Assembly: GCA_902482615.1 (NCBI GenBank)
Contig: CABTAA010000052.1
Span: 1-9,258 of the forward strand
Reading direction: 5' to 3'
DNA: 9,258 nucleotides
From: an uncultured Collinsella sp.
GTDB taxonomy: Bacteria; Actinomycetota; Coriobacteriia; Coriobacteriales; Coriobacteriaceae
This document shows, piece after piece, positions 1 through 7,214 of the stretch. The first letter of the stretch is position 1; every line of letters begins with the position of its first letter. The notes beneath the pieces are model-generated. The model worked only from the letters and a program-made list of their open reading frames with translations. It had not been told where the DNA came from and did not search any database. The position numbers were made by a program, and so were the translations under genes.

Positions 1-701
1 ATGCAGCCGCCGATCAAGCGCGCGCGTACCTGTGCCAGATCAAGATCGTGCAGGTAATCCTCGCAGGCGCGGATTAAATCGACCTTCTCGCGCGTAAGCT
101 CCTCGCCCGTGGGAACGCGCGTGGCAAGACATGCTCCCGCCGGCAGGTTCCAAACGGGATAGCCCCATGCGCGCAGCAGCTCGCGCTCTTCGTCCTTGGT
201 AAAGCCGACCTCCATGAGAGGGGAGCGTACGCCGAGCTCTTTTGCCGCGCGCATACCAGGGCGGTAGTCGCCGCGATCACTTGCATTGCTGCCATCGATG
301 ACGGTGGGAAAGCCGAGCGACTTGGCGTGGTTGACGATGGCGGTAAAGCCGGCGTGCTTGCAGTGGTAACAGCGATTGGCATCGTTGCAGGCTACCTGGG
401 GGAGCTGCAGCTGATCGACCGAAAGATTGAGCACGGGGAGCTTAAAATGCGGCCCCTCATTGGCCTGTCCATCAACGGACTGCTCAAACGAAGCCTGTTC
501 GGGCGTGCCGATGAGCGGCGTGGTGAGATGGACGAGGAGGGTATTGGTAGGCATGATGCGGGCGCAGACCGCGGCCAAAAAGCTGCTGTCGACACCACCG
601 GAAAAGCCGATGGCGACGCGTCCGTATGCCAAAAGCAGCTGCTCGAGTGCTGCGAGTTTGTCCTGAAGCTCCTCTGCGGGTGCGGCGGTGTCTGAAAGCA
701 T
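1..701 (-). CDS. larE: ATP-dependent sacrificial sulfur transferase LarE (partial, C-terminus outside window)
   Basis: LarE-family proteins sacrifice a sulfur while building the nickel-pincer cofactor of lactate racemase (LarA) and related enzymes, acting after LarB and before LarC. Reading from the ATG at 701, 233 residues are visible and the frame runs off the left edge with no stop. The PP-loop ATP site SGGVDS is at residues 34-39, NRCYHCK at 109-115, DGSNASDRGDYRPG at about 136-149, and ACLATR at 190-195. Cys191 in the last motif sits where the sacrificial cysteine of Lactobacillus plantarum LarE is found. C111 and C114 form a CxxC pair, so this is probably the three-cysteine kind of LarE thought to carry a [4Fe-4S] cluster. 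The start is supported by an AAGGAA ribosome site about 6 bases upstream and by a good promoter. About 35-45 C-terminal residues should be missing if the protein has the usual length of about 270. No larA, larB or larC is visible. A related NAD/GMP-synthase-like PP-loop protein is a less likely alternative. Confidence 0.87.
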   Translation of the reverse strand, partial: MLSDTAAPAEELQDKLAALEQLLLAYGRVAIGFSGGVDSSFLAAVCARIMPTNTLLVHLTTPLIGTPEQASFEQSVDGQANEGPHFKLPVLNLSVDQLQLPQVACNDANRCYHCKHAGFTAIVNHAKSLGFPTVIDGSNASDRGDYRPGMRAAKELGVRSPLMEVGFTKDEERELLRAWGYPVWNLPAGACLATRVPTGEELTREKVDLIRACEDYLHDLDLAQVRARLIGGC

Positions 702-735
702 GAAAGTTCCTTACAGTTATTAAAGCTCGGATGAA

Positions 736-763
736 ACTATAATCCCACCGAGCTGCTTGTCAT
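736..763 (-). promoter_or_regulatory. Sigma-70-type promoter of larE
   Basis: On the minus strand there is a -35 box ATGACA (758-763, 5 of 6 to consensus), a 16-base spacer and a -10 box TATAGT (736-741, 5 of 6). Transcription would start near 729-730 and give a leader of about 28 bases containing AAGGAA before the larE ATG. It is the best promoter match in this intergenic region. No experimental support is available. Confidence 0.6.
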
Positions 764-811
764 AAGACTTCCAGCTATGTAACGAAAGTGCAATATGCTA
801 TATACGTTATA

Positions 812-823
812 TACAAGCTTGTA
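812..823. promoter_or_regulatory. Perfect 12-bp palindrome upstream of the HAD gene
   Basis: TACAAGCTTGTA is a perfect 12-bp palindrome lying 46 bases before the HAD start. It is preceded by AT-rich TATATAC-GT-TATATAC (799-814), which could hold a -10 element, although no convincing -35 box stands at the right distance. It could be an operator or part of the HAD promoter, or chance in an AT-rich patch. Confidence 0.25.
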
Positions 824-869
824 AAGTGCGGTAGAGTGGCAGTAATGCAATCCGGCGAGGGGGACCGAT

Positions 870-1520
870 ATGATCAAGGCTGTTATTTTTGACATGGATG
901 GAACGCTGGTCGATACCGAGCGTTTGGGGATTAGGGCCTGGAAGGCAGGCGCCGCTGAGCTGGGGCTCGCGATTGATGAAGCGCTGATCCATCAGTTTAT
1001 CGGTCGCACGCTACCCGATGTCATGGACATCCTCGATAAGCATTACGGCAGCCACGAGACCGCCGAGGCGATCTATGTCCGCCACAAGGAGATTCGCGAC
1101 GAGATGGTCAAGACCGATCTGGAGCTTAAGGCCGGTGCTGCCGAGTGCATAGACGAGCTGTTGGCTGCGGGCTATCACGTAGGCCTTGCAACGTCATCGC
1201 GCCATGTTACGGCCGAGCGCAACCTTAAAGCATTCGGCCTCTTTGACAAGTTTGAAACGGTAACGTGTGGCGAGGACGTCGTGCACGGCAAGCCCGACCC
1301 CGAGATGTATCTGCTCGCCTGCGAGCGCGCGGGCTTTGCTCCCGAGGAATGTGCCGTGGTCGAGGATTCGCGCAACGGCTGCGTCTCGGGCATCACGGCC
1401 GGATGCCATGTCTTTGCCGTCCCCGATATCGTGCCGCTGCCGCAGGACGTGGTGGATGGCTGCGAGGCCGTGCTCGATACGTTGTTCGACCTGGCGGCGG
1501 CAGTCAAGGCCGTGCGCTAG
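870..1520 (+). CDS. HAD-superfamily hydrolase, beta-phosphoglucomutase/CbbY-like
   Basis: This is a complete 216-residue cytoplasmic HAD protein of subfamily IA with a helical C1 cap. The nucleophile motif is DMDGTLVDTE (D8 nucleophile, D10 acid/base). Motif II is LATSS (106-110), the motif III lysine is K141 in HGKPDPEMY, and the motif IV acids are E165-D166 in VVEDSRNG. The cap covers roughly residues 17-85, with FIGRTLPD (43-50) in the place of the substrate-specificity loop. This set fits the phosphatase and beta-phosphoglucomutase branch, where a phosphorylated sugar is the usual substrate, but the actual substrate cannot be read from sequence. The length is normal for the family. The start has GAGGGGG at 857-863, 6 bases before the ATG. 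The gene is transcribed alone, diverges from larE, and converges on the LacI-family regulator across a shared terminator. A role linked to that regulator is possible but unproven. Confidence 0.9.
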   Translation: MIKAVIFDMDGTLVDTERLGIRAWKAGAAELGLAIDEALIHQFIGRTLPDVMDILDKHYGSHETAEAIYVRHKEIRDEMVKTDLELKAGAAECIDELLAAGYHVGLATSSRHVTAERNLKAFGLFDKFETVTCGEDVVHGKPDPEMYLLACERAGFAPEECAVVEDSRNGCVSGITAGCHVFAVPDIVPLPQDVVDGCEAVLDTLFDLAAAVKAVR

Positions 1521-1560
1521 ACAATTGCGGTGTTGAAACGAGCGATTGCTCACGTTTGCG

Positions 1561-1606
1561 CTCAAGCAAAAGGGGCCCGGCAATGGTCGGGCCCCTTTTG
1601 CTTGAG
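1561..1606. terminator. Bidirectional Rho-independent terminator (HAD gene / lacI-family gene)
   Basis: A perfect 19-bp stem (1561-1579 with 1588-1606) encloses an 8-base loop. The GC core GGGGCCCG/CGGGCCCC is followed by TTTTGCTT on the plus strand and, by symmetry, by the same tract on the minus strand, so it can stop transcription in both directions. It lies 40 bases past the HAD stop and 27 bases past the stop of the convergent regulator. Confidence 0.93.
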
Positions 1607-1633
1607 CGGCGACTTAACATACTTGCGTGCGTG

Positions 1634-2746
1634 CTATAGATACGCACCGAGGTTGATGGCCGTGGCGTCGGTCTGGCTGCTTGCCTGGGTGCTGGCGCGT
1701 TCCAGCAGGAACGGCCGCACGAGTTCTTGGCGGTTGATGTCCTCGATGGCCGTGACCGCGGTGACGGTGCGCGCGGCAGAGCCGATGTGGACGTGCTTGG
1801 TCTTTGCCGGGGCCTTGTTCTCGATTTGCTCCATGAGCAATTGAACGCCCTTGCGGCCAATCTCGTAGCCCGGGGGCGCTACCGTAGTGAGCGGGACCGA
1901 TCCACTCCAAGCGAGCGGGTTGCCATCGCAGCCTGCTACGCGTACTTGCCCGGGGACAGAGATGCCCTTGTCGACCAGCGCCGAGATAGCGCCCGAGGCC
2001 AACACGTCGGTCAGGCCGACGACAAAATCGGGGCGTTCGTTCGCGGGGCGCTCGGCGATTTGGGCACCGATGCCGTAGCCGTCGGCAGCGGTATTCCATT
2101 CGCCAGCATCGATGACTTCGATCTTGATATCGGGGTGCAGGGCGAGCGCCTTATGAATGCCAAGGACGCGCAGGGTGAGTTGCATAAATGCTGCTCGGCC
2201 GACGACGACAATATGGTGCGCGCCGCGGGCGATAGCAAGTTCGGCAATGATGCGACCCTGGGCCTCGTTGTCGGCCGCTACGTAGTAGCCGGGCTCGGAG
2301 CAATGGATGTCCAGGTGAACGATCGGCACGGGCATCTTGGCCATGGCGGGGTGCCAGTCGGGGGATGCCATGGGCTGAACCATGACGCCGGACATCTGCG
2401 TGCCCATAAAGTAGCGCAGGTAATGGTCCTCGAGAATATCGTCGTTATCGGCGTTGGCGATGAGCAGGTCGTAGCCGTGCTTGCGGGCCTCGTTGTGGGC
2501 GCCGCTGGCGATTTGGAGCGAAAAGCCGTGATCGAGACGGGGGAGCACCAGGCCAAAGGACTTGGTGGCGCCGCCCGCGAGCTGACGGGCGCTTTGGTTG
2601 GGCAGGTAGCCAAGGCGATTGATGGTCTCGTTGATGAGCTTGAGGGTCTCGGGGCGCAGCTTTTCGGGGTGGTTGAGCGCGTTGGAAACCGTGCCCAACG
2701 AAACCCCGGCCTCGCGCGCGACGTCGCTGATTTTTACCTTTGCCAT
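1634..2746 (-). CDS. LacI-family transcriptional regulator
   Basis: This complete 370-residue protein has a LacI-type DNA-binding domain at the N-terminus: KISDVAREAGVSLGTVSNAL (residues 5-24) is the helix-turn-helix, and PNQSARQL (49-56) is the hinge helix with the minor-groove leucine. A periplasmic-binding-protein-like effector domain follows from about residue 63 to 340 and includes the family landmarks SGVMVQP and VAGCDGNPLAWS. Such proteins usually bind a sugar or nucleoside and repress catabolic genes. The ligand here is not predictable. The frame is open back to 2947, but the HTH begins at residue 5 of the protein started at 2746, and that ATG has AAAGGGG about 6 bases upstream, so the longer reading is rejected. 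A C-terminal tail of about 20 residues (RASTQASSQTDATAINLGAYL) extends beyond the usual end of the family. The nearby CG-centred palindrome suggests autoregulation. No sugar operon is adjacent, so its targets are probably elsewhere. Confidence 0.93.
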   Translation of the reverse strand: MAKVKISDVAREAGVSLGTVSNALNHPEKLRPETLKLINETINRLGYLPNQSARQLAGGATKSFGLVLPRLDHGFSLQIASGAHNEARKHGYDLLIANADNDDILEDHYLRYFMGTQMSGVMVQPMASPDWHPAMAKMPVPIVHLDIHCSEPGYYVAADNEAQGRIIAELAIARGAHHIVVVGRAAFMQLTLRVLGIHKALALHPDIKIEVIDAGEWNTAADGYGIGAQIAERPANERPDFVVGLTDVLASGAISALVDKGISVPGQVRVAGCDGNPLAWSGSVPLTTVAPPGYEIGRKGVQLLMEQIENKAPAKTKHVHIGSAARTVTAVTAIEDINRQELVRPFLLERASTQASSQTDATAINLGAYL

Positions 2747-2756
2747 AGCGGCCCCT

Positions 2757-2770
2757 TTGATGCGTTTCAA
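2757..2770. promoter_or_regulatory. Putative LacI-family operator in the lacI-family gene leader
   Basis: TTGATGCGTTTCAA has 5 of 7 half-site positions symmetrical (TTGAxxC) around a central CG, the arrangement typical of LacI/GalR/CcpA-type operators. It lies 10 bases upstream of the regulator's ATG and just downstream of its predicted transcription start, where a bound repressor would block its own transcription. Its identity is inferred from symmetry and position. Confidence 0.5.
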
Positions 2771-2781
2771 GTACAAGCCAG

Positions 2782-2790
2782 ATTGTAGCA
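2782..2790 (-). promoter_or_regulatory. Extended -10 promoter of the lacI-family gene
   Basis: On the minus strand TGC-TACAAT forms an extended -10 (TGn plus a 5 of 6 hexamer at 2782-2787). No good -35 hexamer is present at 16-18 bases, which is common for extended -10 promoters. The predicted start is near 2775, giving a leader of about 29 bases. The -35 region falls inside the adjoining hairpin repeat (2796-2840). Confidence 0.5.
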
Positions 2791-2795
2791 TCCCA

Positions 2796-2840
2796 AACCT
2801 ACCAAAAAGGGACAGGTTTATTTTGGCAGGTTTATCTGGG
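2796..2840 (-). repeat. Hairpin repeat, copy A (inverted relative to copy B)
   Basis: Read on the minus strand, this 45-base element matches 4975-5020 with two substitutions and one single-base gap. It folds as AAACCTGCCAAAA / TTTTGGTAGGTTT around a loop containing ACCTGTCCC. On the minus strand the one imperfect position is a G-U wobble, while on the plus strand it is an A-C mismatch, which favours the minus-strand RNA if the structure matters. It overlaps the -35 region of the lacI-family promoter. Confidence 0.8.
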
Positions 2841-2860
2841 GAAACGCCGTTGCCAGCGCG

Positions 2861-2895
2861 ACCACCACGAAGGGGGCAGATACCTTTGTGGTGGT
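2861..2895. repeat. Intergenic hairpin, ACCACCAC/GTGGTGGT type
   Basis: A 13-bp stem (ACCACCACGAAGG at 2861-2873 with CCTTTGTGGTGGT at 2883-2895, one G-U pair on the plus strand) encloses a 9-base loop. No T-tract follows, so it is a weak candidate for a Rho-independent terminator. It has no sequence in common with the neighbouring 45-base repeat and may be another dispersed intergenic hairpin or a transcript end. No other copy is in the window. Confidence 0.55.
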
Positions 2896-2924
2896 TTGGA
2901 CCGGCTGGACGTGTGTGCATCGGG

Positions 2925-2959
2925 TGGTATCTAAGTTGAGATACCACTTCTGGTATATC
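2925..2959. promoter_or_regulatory. Operator-like TGGTAT/ATACCA array upstream of glmS
   Basis: A perfect inverted repeat TGGTATCT (2925-2932) / AGATACCA (2939-2946) with a 6-base spacer is followed 4 bases later by a third half-site, TGGTATATC (2951-2959), so ATACCA-CTTC-TGGTAT forms a second, overlapping palindrome. The half-site resembles the TGGT(A/C)T halves recognised by HutC-type GntR regulators of amino-sugar genes (NagR, DasR), although the spacing differs. The last half-site sits at the expected -35 position of the TACAAT -10 box of glmS. Regulation of glmS is an inference. Confidence 0.42.
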
Positions 2960-2977
2960 AGCTTGTGCTTGCGTGAG

Positions 2978-2983
2978 TACAAT
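2978..2983 (+). promoter_or_regulatory. Candidate -10 box of glmS
   Basis: TACAAT matches 5 of 6 consensus positions and is the same hexamer as in the lacI-family promoter. It stands 74 bases before the glmS ATG. There is no good -35 hexamer, because that position is taken by the TGGTATATC half-site, so the promoter may need an activator or may simply be weak as drawn. Confidence 0.35.
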
Positions 2984-3057
2984 ACTCGAACGTTATACGT
3001 CTCAGCGCCCCTTGTGCGTGGACGTCTTGCAGTCACGCGAACGAAGGGATTTATCTT

Positions 3058-4905
<1,848 letters not shown>

Positions 4906-4925
4906 TCGAGTTCCGTCGTTCTAAC

Positions 4926-4967
4926 AACAAGGCCCGGCTCCGCATCAAGACGGAGCCGGGCCTTGTT
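4926..4967. terminator. Bidirectional terminator (glmS / GntR-family gene)
   Basis: A 17-bp perfect stem (4926-4942 with 4951-4967) with core GGCCCGGCTCCG/CGGAGCCGGGCC and an 8-base loop is followed by TTGTTTCATTT on the plus strand and TTGTTGTTAG on the minus strand. It lies 20 bases past the glmS stop and lies between two convergent genes. Confidence 0.9.
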
Positions 4968-4974
4968 TCATTTG

Positions 4975-5020
4975 CCCAGATAAAACCTGCCAAAATGAAC
5001 CTGTCCCTTTTTGGCAGGTT
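4975..5020 (+). repeat. Hairpin repeat, copy B
   Basis: This 46-base copy has a perfect 12-bp stem (AACCTGCCAAAA at 4984-4995 with TTTTGGCAGGTT at 5009-5020) and a 13-base loop TGAACCTGTCCCT that repeats the AACCTG of the stem. It reaches into the stop codon of the GntR-family gene (5019-5021). On that gene's transcript the hairpin is followed by TTTATCTGGG, so it could act as a first, weak terminator before the stronger one at 4926-4967. Confidence 0.85.
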
Positions 5021-5720
5021 AGCGGAGCTTGCTGGTCTCGAAGTACTCGGGGAACTGGTCCAGAACCTCGGTTTGATTGCGGAACATCATGTGCAGGTGC
5101 TTGCTGACCAAAAAGCTCGCTTCGATGGGGTCGCGACCGGCGATAGCGCGGCGAATCTGCTTGTGCTCGTTCACGATGTCCTGATTGTCGAGAACCTGCG
5201 TGGCGGCGCGCAGCCAGCGGAAGCGCTCCAGGTCGGCATTGGTCTCTTCGAGCCACGACCACACGGTGCTGCGACATGCGATGCTAAAAATCATGTGATG
5301 CATGAGGTTGTCGCTCAAAAAGAAGCCGATGCGGTCCTCTTCGGCCATGGCCTTTTCCTGCAGCGCGATGGCGCGGTCGAGCTGCTCGATACCGGCCGAC
5401 GTGGCGCGCGCACAACACTCCACGATCACCTGCTTTTCCAGATGTTCGCGGATGTAACAGGCGCTCTCGGCAAGGGTGAGGTTGATGGGTGAGACGTAGG
5501 TGCCGCTCTGGGGCACGGTGCGCACCAGGCCTTCCTGCGCCAAGCGAACCAAAGCCTCGCGCACGGGCGTGCGACCCATGTCCAGGTCATCGCAAAGTTG
5601 CTTGACGCCCAGCTTTTCGCCCGGCTTGTAGTCCAGGTAGACGATTTTGCGTCGAATGGTGTGGTAGGACTGGTCCTGTAGGCTCGTTTCCTGCTCGCCG
5701 ACGTGCATCGATTCTTCCAT
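5019..5720 (-). CDS. GntR-family transcriptional regulator, FadR (FCD) subfamily
   Basis: Numbering here is from the upstream in-frame ATG at 5750 (243 residues). A winged helix-turn-helix occupies about residues 27-88, with LGVKQLCDDLDMGRTPVREA (47-66) and the wing VPQSGTYVSP. The helical FCD effector domain follows, about 95-225. Its metal-ligand set looks complete: D147 and H151 in SDNLMHH, H196 in NEHKQI, and H218 in SKHLHM. These proteins sense small carboxylates or sugar acids, usually with a bound metal, and act as repressors or activators. The ATG at 5750 lacks a ribosome site and sits only a few bases from a possible start of transcription (CATAAT -10 at 5764-5769). The ATG at 5720 has GCGAGG just upstream and is preferred (233 residues); the one at 5708 is also possible. 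The gene diverges from the YeiH-type exporter, so control of that gene is a fair guess. Confidence 0.9.
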   Translation of the reverse strand: MEESMHVGEQETSLQDQSYHTIRRKIVYLDYKPGEKLGVKQLCDDLDMGRTPVREALVRLAQEGLVRTVPQSGTYVSPINLTLAESACYIREHLEKQVIVECCARATSAGIEQLDRAIALQEKAMAEEDRIGFFLSDNLMHHMIFSIACRSTVWSWLEETNADLERFRWLRAATQVLDNQDIVNEHKQIRRAIAGRDPIEASFLVSKHLHMMFRNQTEVLDQFPEYFETSKLR

Positions 5721-5766
5721 AGCGCCTCGCAACTGTTCTATCGAACTCATATGTCAGTTGTTAATT

Positions 5767-5828
5767 ATGCCGCGAATCAGCTCTCCGCGGTGGGTAATTC
5801 GGCTGTTGCCTGAGAACTATTGCGGCAT
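5767..5828. promoter_or_regulatory. Divergent promoter region with ATGCCGC/GCGGCAT inverted pair
   Basis: Between the GntR-family gene and the exporter lie ATGCCGC (5767-5773) and GCGGCAT (5822-5828), a 7-bp inverted pair whose centres are about 55 bp apart, and a shorter CCGCG/CGCGG pair between them. The left arm overlaps the possible -10 box of the regulator. They may be paired operator half-sites. Seven-base arms this far apart can also arise by chance. Confidence 0.2.
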
Positions 5829-5913
5829 CTTAGTCTGTGTTTGCGCAAGGCTGCGCTCAACGTTGCCGTATCATAAGCCGTCGCAAACGTGAAATAGAAA
5901 GAAGGAATCCCAT

Positions 5914-6948
5914 ATGCAACTGGCAAATATCGTACGCGAGCGCTGGAAAGGCGTCTTGTTCTGCCTGATCATCGCCATCCCCGCGACGTTGCTCGGCAAA
6001 CAAATTGAGGTGGTCGGCGGTCCGGTATTTGCCATCCTCTTTGGCATGGTCCTGGCGCTCGTCTTTCCCAAGAATCGTCGCGAACAGCTCGCCGCCGGCG
6101 TCACCTATACGTCCAAAAAAGTCTTGCAGTACGCGGTTATCCTGCTTGGCTTTGGCATGAACCTCTCCCAGATTCTGTCCAAGGGCGCCCAGTCGCTGCC
6201 GATTATCGTGGCGACAATCTCGACCTCGCTTGTCATCGCCTTTGTGCTCTGCCGCGTCATGAACGTGCCGGGCAAGATCGCGACGCTTGTGGGTGTGGGT
6301 TCGTCGATTTGCGGCGGTTCTGCTATCGCCGCGACCGCACCCGTCATCGATGCCGACGATCGCGAGATTGCCCAGGCTATTTCGGTCATCTTCCTGTTTA
6401 ACGTTATCGCGGCGCTCGTGTTTCCGACGCTCGGCGGCATGCTCGGGCTGACCAACGAGGGCTTCGGCCTGTTTGCCGGTACCGCCATCAACGACACCTC
6501 GTCCGTAACGGCTGCGGCGAGCGCTTGGGACAGCATGCATCCCGGCGCCAATGTGCTCGAGAGCGCCACGGTGGTCAAGCTCACCAGGACGCTGGCCATC
6601 ATTCCCATCACGCTGGCGCTTGCTTGCTGGCAGATGCATCTGGCGCGCAAGGCCGGCGGCGACGCTAGGAGCACGTTCTCGCTTAAACGCGCGTTTCCCA
6701 TGTTTGTGCTGTTCTTTGTGCTGGCGAGTGTGATCACTACGGTGCTTCAGCTTCCCGCGTCCTTTACGGCGCCCATCAAGGAGCTGTCTAAGTTCTTTAT
6801 CGTGATGGCCATGGCGGCAATTGGCTTTAATACCGATATCGTCGAGCTGGTCAAAAAGGGCGGCAAGCCCATCGCGCTGGGCTTTTGCTGCTGGATTGGC
6901 ATTGCGTGCATGAGTTTGGGAATGCAGCACGTGCTGGGAATCTGGTAG
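5914..6948 (+). CDS. YeiH/UPF0324-family putative sulfate (anion) exporter, integral membrane protein
   Basis: This complete protein of 344 residues is very hydrophobic, with about 9-11 predicted membrane segments (for example 14-28, 36-51, 70-85, 95-113, 155-172, 225-240, 260-280, 292-305 and 319-335). Family landmarks are VGVGSSICGGSAIAATAPVI (126-145), FAGTAINDTSSVTAAAS (187-203), TVVKLTRTL (219-227) and AAIGFNTDI (301-309), which place it in the conserved-hypothetical-698/YeiH group. Databases often label this group 'putative sulfate exporter', partly because some members lie beside taurine or sulfonate catabolism genes. The substrate is not established and nothing in this window concerns sulfonates. 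The start has AGAAGGA about 8 bases upstream. The divergent FCD-type GntR regulator may sense the transported compound or a related acid. No clear terminator follows, only the structured gap at 6949-7214. Confidence 0.9.
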   Translation: MQLANIVRERWKGVLFCLIIAIPATLLGKQIEVVGGPVFAILFGMVLALVFPKNRREQLAAGVTYTSKKVLQYAVILLGFGMNLSQILSKGAQSLPIIVATISTSLVIAFVLCRVMNVPGKIATLVGVGSSICGGSAIAATAPVIDADDREIAQAISVIFLFNVIAALVFPTLGGMLGLTNEGFGLFAGTAINDTSSVTAAASAWDSMHPGANVLESATVVKLTRTLAIIPITLALACWQMHLARKAGGDARSTFSLKRAFPMFVLFFVLASVITTVLQLPASFTAPIKELSKFFIVMAMAAIGFNTDIVELVKKGGKPIALGFCCWIGIACMSLGMQHVLGIW

Positions 6949-7000
6949 AGAAGTAGCTTATTTGCGTGCTGCGTGCTGGTGAGCGCATTCTCACGGTGGA

Positions 7001-7065
7001 GCGATAGGAGCTCTTGCGGGTATGGCTTGTCCGCAGGTTTATAAGTCCCGAAGAGCTCTTATCGC
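7001..7065. repeat. Long inverted repeat in the gap after the exporter gene
   Basis: GCGATAGGAGCTCTT (7001-7015) pairs with AAGAGCTCTTATCGC (7051-7065) over 15 positions, the single deviation being a G-U pair in plus-strand RNA. The 35-base loop holds a small GCGG/CCGC stem. Both arms contain the palindrome GAGCTC, and the right arm is the 10-bp palindrome AAGAGCTCTT, so the arms could instead be two protein-binding sites 45 bp apart. No T-tract follows, which argues against a simple terminator. Confidence 0.6.
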
Positions 7066-7089
7066 CCCGCCAGGATGGCGATGCGGGGC
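7064..7089 (+). repeat. GC-rich hairpin overlapping the long inverted repeat
   Basis: GCCCCGC (7064-7070) pairs with GCGGGGC (7083-7089) around a 12-base loop. Its first two bases also belong to the right arm of the 15-bp inverted repeat, so the two helices abut and compete at that point. There is no T-run after it. Confidence 0.4.
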
Positions 7090-7123
7090 AACACCTATAC
7101 TCGCAGGACGGCGCTTTCTGCCC

Positions 7124-7164
7124 TATAGTGTTTGATGAGCAATATCGTTCAATTTTGAAACACT
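7124..7164 (+). promoter_or_regulatory. Candidate -10 box and inverted repeat before the degenerate activator gene
   Basis: TATAGT (7124-7129) matches 5 of 6 positions of a -10 box but has no good -35 partner. It overlaps AGTGTTT (7127-7133), which is repeated in inverse as AAACACT (7158-7164), with a nested TTGA/TCAA pair inside. This would put an operator across the start of transcription, about 50-90 bases upstream of the gene. Promoter and operator are both tentative. Confidence 0.3.
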
Positions 7165-7214
7165 CGGTCGTGCGACCGTCGGCGGTTGCACGTCGCCGCG
7201 GACAGGGGCAAATC

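Noticed and set aside
1727..2788. 353-codon plus-strand frame opposite the lacI-family gene
   Set aside because: It is antisense to a regulator with clear HTH and effector domains. Its composition is that of a mirror frame and it has no credible ribosome site or motif.
2747..2947. 67-residue N-terminal extension of the lacI-family protein
   Set aside because: The HTH must lie at the very N-terminus in this family. The extension also reads through the promoter, the operator and the hairpin repeat, and the ATG at 2746 has a good ribosome site.
2984..3057. glmS ribozyme in the glmS leader
   Set aside because: The leader from the candidate promoter is only about 70 bases, shorter than the ribozyme core, and shows no matching conserved segments.
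5857..6930. 357-codon minus-strand frame opposite the exporter gene
   Set aside because: It is rich in His, Arg, Asp and Gly, as expected from the complement of a membrane-protein gene, and it shows no domain.
7014..7214. TTG-initiated extension of the degenerate activator
   Set aside because: It runs through the inverted repeats and a -10-like box and has a rare start codon. The ATG at 7215 has AGGGG at proper spacing.
6949..7214. tRNA, SRP RNA or a known riboswitch in the structured gap
   Set aside because: There is no T-arm consensus, no SRP-type conserved tetraloop region, and no core motif of the riboswitch classes that I compared by eye (TPP, FMN, cobalamin, fluoride, ZTP, c-di-GMP).
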